Shown piece by piece: positions 1 through 4,584 of a stretch of DNA of 6,302 nucleotides. Every line of letters starts with the position of its first letter. The first letter of the stretch is position 1. The DNA is taken from contig CAMPIH010000138.1 of assembly GCA_946886275.1 (NCBI GenBank), positions 1 to 6,302 on the forward strand, in the 5' to 3' direction. The translations under genes were made by a program, and so were the position numbers. Source of the stretch: an uncultured Sphingosinicella sp. GTDB taxonomy: Bacteria > Pseudomonadota > Alphaproteobacteria > Sphingomonadales > Sphingomonadaceae. The notes below the pieces were generated by a model. It was given only the letters and a program-made list of their open reading frames with translations. It was not told the DNA's origin and did no database searches.

Positions 1-1
1 C

Positions 2-1096
2 GAGCGCCCCCCATTGTCGAAGGATTATCTCGCCGGCGAGAAGGCCTATGAGCGCTTGCTCATCCGGCCCGCCGCCTTTTGGGAGGAGCGCGGAATCGCG
101 CTTCTGCTCGGACAAAAGGTCACGGCCGTCGATCCCGACGCCCGCAGGGTCCGGCTCGAGGATGGAAGCGCCCTCGCTCATCGCCAGCTGATCTGGGCGG
201 CGGGCGGGATCGCGCGGCGGCTGAGCTGCCCAGGCCATGACCTGGCCGGAGTCCATGTGATCAGAAGCCGGGCCGGGGTCGACGCCCTGATCGGCCAATT
301 GCCGGGCGTTCGGGACGTGGCCGTGATCGGCGGCGGCTATATCGGCCTCGAAGCCGCCGCCGTGCTGTCGAAGCTCGGCAAGAAGGTAGTCGTGCTCGAG
401 ATGCTCGATCGCGTTCTCTCGCGGGTCGCGGCGGAGCCGATCTCGCGCTTCTTCGAGGCCGAGCACCGAGCCCACGGCGTCGACATCAGGACCGGGGCCG
501 CCGTCCAGTGTATCGAAGAAAAGGACGGCGCCGCCTCCGCGGTGAAGCTCGGCGACGGCTCGTCGGTCCGGGCGGACCTGGTGATCGTCGGAATCGGGAT
601 CGATGCCGCGGTGGAGCCTCTCATCGAAGCCGGCGCCGAGGGCGGCAACGGCGTTCATGTCGATGAATATTGCCGGACCAGCCTGAACGGGATCTTCGCG
701 ATCGGCGACTGCGCCGCGCACCGGAACCTTTTCGCCGGCGGCGCTCGCGTCCGCCTGGAATCGGTCCAGAACGCCCACGATCAGGCCGTGGTCGCCGCTT
801 CGGCGATCCTCGGCGATCCGCAGCCTTATTCCGCGATCCCCTGGTTCTGGTCGAACCAGTACGACCTCAAGCTGCAGACGGTCGGGCTCGCCCACGGTCA
901 TGACGAGATCGTCGTCCGGGGCGACCCGGCAACCCGAAGCTTCTCAATCGTCTATCTTCGCCAGGGACGAGTCGCCGCGCTCGACTGCGTCAATATGGTC
1001 AAAGATTATGTCCAGGGCCGAAGGCTGGTGACCGAAGGGGCGGCGCCGCCTCGGTACAAGCTCGCCGACATCGAGATCCCGCTCAGGGCGCTCTAG
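2..1096 (+). CDS. NAD(P)H-dependent ferredoxin/rubredoxin reductase (FAD), 5'-truncated by window edge
   Basis: This flavoprotein is predicted to carry electrons from NAD(P)H through FAD to a small ferredoxin or rubredoxin, which then feeds a cytochrome P450 or a Rieske-type oxygenase. The frame is open to the left edge, and its first codons read ERPPLSKDYL. That is the conserved FAD-proximal segment found about 45 residues into putidaredoxin/rubredoxin reductases, so the start and the first GxGxxG dinucleotide motif lie outside the window. The TTG at 14 is internal. Visible here are the NAD(P)H-binding motif VIGGGYIGLEAA (near nt 320-355), the second FAD contact NGIFAIGDCAAH (near nt 688-720), and the C-terminal reductase domain with SVQNAHDQA and PWFWSNQYDLKLQTVGL. 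The 364 visible residues plus about 45 missing fit the usual length of 400-415. The 3' end overlaps nhaA by 14 bases, tail to tail. No partner ferredoxin or oxygenase is visible, so the electron acceptor is unknown. The family call is confident; the specific substrate is not. Confidence 0.93.
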   Translation, partial: ERPPLSKDYLAGEKAYERLLIRPAAFWEERGIALLLGQKVTAVDPDARRVRLEDGSALAHRQLIWAAGGIARRLSCPGHDLAGVHVIRSRAGVDALIGQLPGVRDVAVIGGGYIGLEAAAVLSKLGKKVVVLEMLDRVLSRVAAEPISRFFEAEHRAHGVDIRTGAAVQCIEEKDGAASAVKLGDGSSVRADLVIVGIGIDAAVEPLIEAGAEGGNGVHVDEYCRTSLNGIFAIGDCAAHRNLFAGGARVRLESVQNAHDQAVVAASAILGDPQPYSAIPWFWSNQYDLKLQTVGLAHGHDEIVVRGDPATRSFSIVYLRQGRVAALDCVNMVKDYVQGRRLVTEGAAPPRYKLADIEIPLRAL

Positions 1097-2363
1097 GCGC
1101 CCCCGTCCCGTACCCATCGACGTTGCTCTCGCCGCTCTCGTCGTCGGCCTCGTCGCCGAGGCGCGGAGTCGCCGGCGCGAAGCGGAGGACGAGATAGCCG
1201 GTGACGGCCGACAGGAAGGATCCGAGCAGGACTCCGATCTTCGCTTCGTCGATCAGGAGCGGCCGCTCCGGAAAGGCGAGCGCGCCGATGAACAGGCTCA
1301 TCGTGAAGCCGATCCCGCACAGCAGCGAAACGCCGTAGACCTGGAGCCAGGTCGCGCCCTGAAGCCTCCCGGCCAGTCCCAAGCGGACGAGGAGCCAGAC
1401 CGCGCCGAAGATGCCGACCTGCTTGCCGAGGAACAGGCCGGCGGCGATTCCGAGCGGCAGCGGCGCGAATATCTCGGCCAGGCCGATGCCCTGAAGCGAC
1501 ACGCCGGCATTGGCGAAGCCGAACAAGGGAACGATGAGGAAGGCCACCCAGGGCGCGATCCCGTGCTCGAGCCGGTGAAGCGGCGATTCGGCCGAATCCG
1601 GCGCTCCGGGAGTCCGCACGACCGGGATGGTGGATGCGGCGAGAACCCCGGCGACCGTCGCATGGACACCGGACAGGAGCACCGCATACCAGAGCAGGAC
1701 GGCGAGGATCAGATAGACCCAGAGCCGCTGAACGCCGCTCTTGCCGATCGCGTACATGGTGAAGAGGATGAAGGCGGAGGCTCCGAGCGCGAGGCTGTCG
1801 AGGGAATCGGTATAGGCCAGAGCGATGACGGCGACGGCGCCGAGATCGTCGGCGATCGCGACCGTGGTGAGGAACAGCTTGAGCGACGTCGGCGCCCTGC
1901 TTCCCAGGAGAGCGAGAACTCCGATCGCGAAGGCGATGTCGGTCGCCGCCGGGATCGCCCAGCCGCGGGCGAGCCCCGACACGCTCGAAGTGAGGCCGAG
2001 ATAGAAGAAAGCTGGAACGACCATGCCGACGGCGGCGGCAATGACCGGCAGCCGGCGGCGGTCCCAGGTCGAGAGCTGGCCGTCGAGGAACTCGCGCTTG
2101 ATCTCGAGCCCGACGAGAAGGAAGAAGATCGCCATCAGCCCGTCATTGATCCACAGATGGACGGTCATCGGGCCGAGCTTCGGCGTGAGCTCGGGTCCGA
2201 TCTCGGCGTGAAGCATGTCGTGATAGGCCTCGGCGAGGCCGCTATTGGCGACGATCAAGGCGAGAGCGGCGGCGCCCATCAACAGGAGGCCGCCGGCGGC
2301 CTCGCTGTCGAGAAAATGGCGCAGCGCCGATCGGGCGCCGGCGCGTCGGAAGGGTAAGGCCAT
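1083..2363 (-). CDS. nhaA: Na+/H+ antiporter NhaA
   Basis: This inner-membrane antiporter exports Na+ (or Li+) in exchange for H+ and serves sodium tolerance and alkaline-pH homeostasis. The 426-residue product has about a dozen hydrophobic segments and the hallmark NhaA motifs. These are TDIAFAIGVLALLG (Asp142, equivalent to E. coli Asp133), TTVAIADDLGAVAVIAL with the ion-binding pair Asp172-Asp173 (E. coli Asp163/Asp164), SGVHATVAGV with His234 (E. coli His225), FGFANAGVSL, and LFLGKQVGIF with Lys314 (E. coli Lys300). I chose the ATG at 2363 over the in-frame ATG at 2387. A GGAG ribosome site lies 5 bases before 2363, no well-placed site precedes 2387, and family members usually begin with a short basic segment like ALPFRRAGARSALRHFL. 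It is longer than E. coli NhaA (388 residues), partly through an acidic, Gly-rich C-terminal tail of about 25 residues. The stop lies inside the last codons of the convergent reductase gene. Divergent from it lies a tRNA gene. Confidence 0.95.
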   Translation of the reverse strand: MALPFRRAGARSALRHFLDSEAAGGLLLMGAAALALIVANSGLAEAYHDMLHAEIGPELTPKLGPMTVHLWINDGLMAIFFLLVGLEIKREFLDGQLSTWDRRRLPVIAAAVGMVVPAFFYLGLTSSVSGLARGWAIPAATDIAFAIGVLALLGSRAPTSLKLFLTTVAIADDLGAVAVIALAYTDSLDSLALGASAFILFTMYAIGKSGVQRLWVYLILAVLLWYAVLLSGVHATVAGVLAASTIPVVRTPGAPDSAESPLHRLEHGIAPWVAFLIVPLFGFANAGVSLQGIGLAEIFAPLPLGIAAGLFLGKQVGIFGAVWLLVRLGLAGRLQGATWLQVYGVSLLCGIGFTMSLFIGALAFPERPLLIDEAKIGVLLGSFLSAVTGYLVLRFAPATPRLGDEADDESGESNVDGYGTGAPRAP

Positions 2364-2368
2364 TGTCG

Positions 2369-2372
2369 CTCC
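2369..2372 (-). promoter_or_regulatory. Ribosome binding site deciding the nhaA start
   Basis: On the minus strand GGAG stands 5 bases before the ATG at 2363. The alternative in-frame ATG at 2387 has only GTAGGG directly abutting it, which is too close to work as a Shine-Dalgarno site. This favours the shorter 426-residue product. The GG of the site falls inside a small 4-bp GC hairpin (2371-2384), which could partly mask it. Confidence 0.6.
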
Positions 2373-2421
2373 GCAGGTTCGCGGCATCCCTACGGGCTGG
2401 TGACGGAAGCGAAAAGGGCGC

Positions 2422-2449
2422 TTGCAAAAATGGCCGCGCTGCCTAGGTC
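2422..2449 (+). promoter_or_regulatory. Putative sigma-70 promoter of tRNA-Gly
   Basis: A TTGCAA -35-like hexamer (2422-2427, preceded by C as often in alphaproteobacteria) is followed after 16 bases by TAGGTC (2444-2449) as a weak -10. Transcription would then begin near 2456, about 18 bases before the mature tRNA, through a GC-rich discriminator. The -35 matches consensus better than the -10. The site is read from sequence only; its position directly before a stable RNA gene is the main support. Confidence 0.4.
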
Positions 2450-2473
2450 TATCGTCGCCGGCTGGCCCAGCGG

Positions 2474-2547
2474 GCGGGTATAGCTCAATGGTAGAGCACT
2501 AGCCTTCCAAGCTTGTGACGCGGGTTCGATTCCCGCTACCCGCTCCA
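2474..2547 (+). tRNA. tRNA-Gly, anticodon UCC, CCA encoded
   Basis: This 74-base gene folds as a full cloverleaf and decodes GGA/GGG glycine codons. The acceptor stem GCGGGTA (2474-2480) pairs with TACCCGC (2537-2543), followed by discriminator T and an encoded CCA (2545-2547). The D stem is GCTC/GAGC (2483-2486 with 2494-2497). The anticodon loop CTTCCAA (2504-2510) has anticodon TCC at 2506-2508. The T arm is GCGGG-TTCGATT-CCCGC (2520-2536), and the variable loop has four bases. One oddity is that the anticodon stem CTAGC/GCTTG (2499-2503 with 2511-2515) has a T-T mismatch at tRNA positions 28:42. All other stems are fully paired, so I regard the gene as functional and not a pseudogene. No repeat of its 3' end is seen downstream, so there is no sign of an integrated element here. 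Confidence 0.96.
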
Positions 2548-2582
2548 GCCCTCGCCTGGCCGGCCTTCGCTCTTGCCAGCCT

Positions 2583-3209
2583 TCAGGACCGCTTCAGCCA
2601 GTCGATCAGCTCGCCGAACGGGATCAGCTGGTTGAACTCGACCCCGCAGATCGATCCGTCCTGCCAGCGGACGACGCCGGCGATCGGGCCGAGATGCTCG
2701 AGGGTGACGACGACGGCGCTTCCGATCTCGAGCGGCTGATCGACCTCGATCTTGACGCCGCTCTGCGAAATGTCGCGGGTCCGCCCCCAGCGGGTTCGCG
2801 AGCCGGCGCGGAGAGTCGCCGCCCGATCGACCTCGACCCGAGGCGAACGAGGCCGCCAGCCATTGTCGAGAACCGGCGGATTGGCGAGCAGCTCGACGAT
2901 GTCGACCGCGTCGTCGAACGCGATTCCGGCATCGGATCCCTCGACCCACGCGACCGCGCCGGTCACCTGCTGGTTGGTCTTCAATTCGACGGTGACCCGG
3001 TCGCTAGGCGCGACCTTGCTGTAGACATGAGCGACGAGACCGCCCGACGAGATGTTGCGGATCAGGCAGAGCTCGCGGCGGCCGTCGAAGAAGAGCAGGC
3101 CGACACGAAGGATTCGGATATGCCGTTCCTCGCGCCGCCGTTCGGGCGGAGCCGGAGCCTGTTCGGAAAAGGAGAAGCTGGTCTCCTCGATCTGGCGCGC
3201 TGCGTACAT
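2583..3209 (-). CDS. Tandem PilZ-domain protein (putative c-di-GMP receptor)
   Basis: This 208-residue cytoplasmic protein has no signal peptide or membrane segment and contains two PilZ-like domains in a row. PilZ domains bind the second messenger cyclic di-GMP through an N-terminal RxxxR and a [D/N]xSxxG motif. Domain 1 (about residues 24-105) has R25-REE-R29 and N52-ISSG-G57, then GAVAWVEG...GIAF. Domain 2 (about 119-205) has D146-ISQS-G151 and GVVRWQDG...GVEF. Its Arg segment reads RPRSPR (119-124) and lacks an exact RxxxR spacing, so binding there may be weak or lost. The N-terminal 23 residues look disordered. The ATG at 3209 is preceded by a strong purine-rich site, AGGGGAG. The gene faces the tRNA gene tail to tail with a 35-base gap. 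Its upstream region carries a CtrA-like box. Possible targets are flagellar motility, exopolysaccharide or cell-cycle control, but nothing in the window identifies a partner. The PilZ family call is firm; the specific role is unknown. Confidence 0.88.
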   Translation of the reverse strand: MYAARQIEETSFSFSEQAPAPPERRREERHIRILRVGLLFFDGRRELCLIRNISSGGLVAHVYSKVAPSDRVTVELKTNQQVTGAVAWVEGSDAGIAFDDAVDIVELLANPPVLDNGWRPRSPRVEVDRAATLRAGSRTRWGRTRDISQSGVKIEVDQPLEIGSAVVVTLEHLGPIAGVVRWQDGSICGVEFNQLIPFGELIDWLKRS

Positions 3210-3390
3210 TCACTCCCCTCACTCGGGCGAGATCCCTTGCCGCCCGTTTCCACTATGAATTCGAACAGCTTTAAGAAGTGCTTACTCGCGTACTCGGTTT
3301 AGCCGCAGCCGAGACGCCAGGGATCGGCAAGGGTTGGAATTCCAGCGGCCCCTGATTAAGCGCAGCACCAGACCCAGAACAGGACCTGCC
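3210..3390. other. Divergent intergenic region (PilZ gene / DUF3297 gene)
   Basis: This 181-base region separates two divergent starts, so it should hold promoters for both. It contains the CtrA-like box (3271-3285), a direct repeat TACTCG-CG-TACTCG (3283-3296) and a GGAATTCC palindrome (3336-3343). Base composition drops in GC around 3250-3300. I see no strong sigma-70 -35/-10 pair for the plus-strand gene. No ORF or RNA gene is supported here. Confidence 0.5.
3271..3285 (-). promoter_or_regulatory. Putative CtrA-binding box upstream of the PilZ gene
   Basis: TTAA-N7-TTAC on the plus strand (GTAA-N7-TTAA on the minus strand) differs by one base from the alphaproteobacterial CtrA consensus TTAA-N7-TTAA. 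It lies 62-76 bases upstream of the PilZ ATG, in an AT-richer pocket of an otherwise GC-rich region. A -10-like CATAGT (3252-3257, minus strand) sits 13 bases downstream of it. It could equally serve the divergent DUF3297 gene, though that gene is more than 100 bases away. A single match to a short motif can arise by chance. Confidence 0.35.
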
Positions 3391-3648
3391 ATGACCGAAA
3401 ATGCCCCGCCCGATCGCCTGTCGAACGACCCCAGGAGCCCCTATTTCGACGCCGACGCGCTTCGCCGCGGCGTCGGCATCCGATTCAAGGACCGCGAGCG
3501 CGAGGACGTCGAGGAATATTGCGCCTCGGAAGGCTGGATCAGGGTCCAGGCGGGCAAGTCAGTCGACCGCCACGGCTATCCGGTGACGGTGAAGCTGTCG
3601 GGAGAGGTCGAGACCTGGTGGCGCGAAGACGGCGAAGCGAGCGAATAG
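3391..3648 (+). CDS. DUF3297 family protein
   Basis: This 85-residue protein matches the small DUF3297 family by its conserved pattern: PPDRLSNDPRSPYFD near the N-terminus, LRRGVGIRFKDRERxDVEEYCASEGWIRV in the middle, and AGKSVDRHGYPVTVKLSGEVE near the C-terminus. The function of the family is not established. Some database entries carry a glutathione-peroxidase label, but no catalytic Cys/Sec motif of that enzyme is seen. The protein is charged, cytoplasmic and of about the usual family length. I chose the ATG at 3391 because AGGA lies 6 bases before it and the family begins with a short M-x-PPDRL segment. The frame is open further upstream to 3334, but those 19 extra residues do not look like the family. 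It converges on bpt with a 23-base gap and is divergent from the PilZ gene. Confidence 0.9.
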   Translation: MTENAPPDRLSNDPRSPYFDADALRRGVGIRFKDREREDVEEYCASEGWIRVQAGKSVDRHGYPVTVKLSGEVETWWREDGEASE

Positions 3649-3671
3649 AGGTCGCGTAGACCGTACGGGTT

Positions 3672-4430
3672 CTAGGTGAGCGGCAACTCGCGCTGCTCGG
3701 GATCGAAACGATGCCAGCCGGCCGGCCCAAGCTTCTCAAGCGGGCGGAAGCGCGACTTGTAGGCCATCCGCTTCGATTCCTCGACCCAATAGCCGAGATA
3801 GACATAAGGCAGGCCGCCGCGCCCGGCGCGGACGATATGATCGAGGATGATGAAGGTGCCGAGGCCCGAGCGCCGGTCGTCGTCCGGCTCGAAGAAGCTG
3901 TAGATCATCGACAGGCCGTCGGCCTGCTGGTCGGTCAGGCAGGCACCGACCAGTCGTCCTGGCTGCCCGTCGGTGGAAGGCTCCCGATATTCGATCATGA
4001 AGGTGCGGACCGGGCTCTGCTCGACCATGTCGGAGAAGTCCTGCTCGTCCATCTCGACCATTCCGCCATCGGGGTGGCGGGCGCGAAGATAGCGGCGGAG
4101 CAGCTCATATTGCTCCTCGGTAGCCCACGGCTTGCAAGCGGTGACCTCGAGGTCGGCGTTGCGGCGGAGCACCCGCCGATGCGTGGCGCTGGGCTGGAAA
4201 TCGGCGGCGATGACCCGGACCGAGATGCAGGCGGTGCAGTCGAGGCAGCTCGGCCGATAGGCGACGTTCTGGCTCCGGCGGAAGCCGATCCGGCCGAGAG
4301 CGTCGTTCAGCTCGCCGGAATGGGGGCCTGACAGCTCGGTGAACACCTTCCGCTCCGTCTTGCCCGCCAGATAGGGACACGGCGCCGGCGTGGTCACGAA
4401 GAAACGTGGGAAGCGAAAAGGTGCGCTCAA
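3672..4430 (-). CDS. bpt: Aspartate/glutamate leucyltransferase (bacterial N-degron pathway)
   Basis: This 252-residue enzyme transfers leucine from Leu-tRNA to proteins whose N-terminal residue is Asp or Glu. It thereby creates a Leu N-degron recognised by ClpS and degraded by ClpAP. The N-terminal domain (about 1-75) has [17 protein letters not shown] and [25 protein letters not shown], with Cys18, Cys62, Cys65 and Cys68. The C-terminal GNAT-like domain has [26 protein letters not shown] and the family signature [24 protein letters not shown]. The length matches the family (about 235-260). The start is TTG at 4430. It directly precedes the conserved [10 protein letters not shown], no ATG or GTG lies in frame upstream, and GGAG stands 5 bases before it. 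It lies 154 bases downstream of the threonine ammonia-lyase gene on the same strand, with its own possible promoter. Annotation pipelines often call this family 'arginyltransferase', but Leu transfer to Asp/Glu is the role shown for bacterial Bpt proteins. Confidence 0.93.
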   Translation of the reverse strand: MSAPFRFPRFFVTTPAPCPYLAGKTERKVFTELSGPHSGELNDALGRIGFRRSQNVAYRPSCLDCTACISVRVIAADFQPSATHRRVLRRNADLEVTACKPWATEEQYELLRRYLRARHPDGGMVEMDEQDFSDMVEQSPVRTFMIEYREPSTDGQPGRLVGACLTDQQADGLSMIYSFFEPDDDRRSGLGTFIILDHIVRAGRGGLPYVYLGYWVEESKRMAYKSRFRPLEKLGPAGWHRFDPEQRELPLT

Positions 4431-4435
4431 GACGA

Positions 4436-4439
4436 CTCC
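4436..4439 (-). promoter_or_regulatory. Ribosome binding site supporting the TTG start of bpt
   Basis: On the minus strand GGAG lies 5 bases before TTG (4430-4428). This spacing and the match to the family N-terminus support a true TTG initiation, which usually gives lower translation than ATG. Confidence 0.6.
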
Positions 4440-4463
4440 ACCAACAACGTGGTTGCCTGAATC

Positions 4464-4492
4464 TTTATGAGCCGATGCCGCCCGGTTGGGAA
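4464..4492 (-). promoter_or_regulatory. Possible sigma-70 promoter for bpt
   Basis: On the minus strand TTCCCA (4492-4487) and CATAAA (4469-4464) are separated by 17 bases. Each hexamer matches 4 of 6 consensus positions. A transcript would begin near 4457, giving a leader of about 27 bases to the TTG at 4430. This would let bpt be expressed separately from the upstream dehydratase gene. The evidence is sequence match only. Confidence 0.3.
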
Positions 4493-4584
4493 GCGTGGGT
4501 TCGACGACATGACGCGCATTGCGGCGACCCGTTCCATCGCGGGACGCAAGCGCCGGTACTTGTTACGCCATCGCTGGGCCCGAG

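Larger units (their letters stand above)
4431..4584. other. Intergenic gap between threonine ammonia-lyase gene and bpt
   Basis: This 154-base gap between two minus-strand genes holds the possible bpt promoter and ribosome site. It also holds two copies of CCATCGC (4534-4540 and 4568-4574) and no clear intrinsic terminator. Two small reading frames cross it. A minus-strand frame ends in a TGA overlapping the bpt TTG. A plus-strand frame (4467-4595) would encode 42 basic residues. Neither has a convincing ribosome site or a recognised family, so I do not call them genes. Confidence 0.45.

Noticed and set aside
1563..2357. A 264-residue open frame on the plus strand, antisense to nhaA
   Set aside because: Very hydrophilic (Glu/Arg/Gly) antisense shadow of a membrane protein gene, with no recognised domain.
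2548..2582. Possible terminator between tRNA-Gly and the PilZ gene (CTGGC 2556-2560 with GCCAG 2575-2579)
   Set aside because: Only a 5-bp stem with a 14-base loop and no T tract on either side, so it is not a credible intrinsic terminator.
2474..2582. tRNA-Gly 3' end as an attachment site for an integrated element
   Set aside because: No repeat of the tRNA 3' end and no integrase gene in the window; the following gene is an ordinary PilZ gene facing the tRNA.
3650..3668. Hairpin GGTC-GCGTA-GACC and palindrome CCGTACGG between the DUF3297 gene and bpt
   Set aside because: Stems of four bases without a T run are too weak to call a terminator.
4451..4512. tRNA-like GGTTCGA string in the gap upstream of bpt
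   Set aside because: No acceptor, D or anticodon stems can be paired around it, so it is a chance match to the T-loop.
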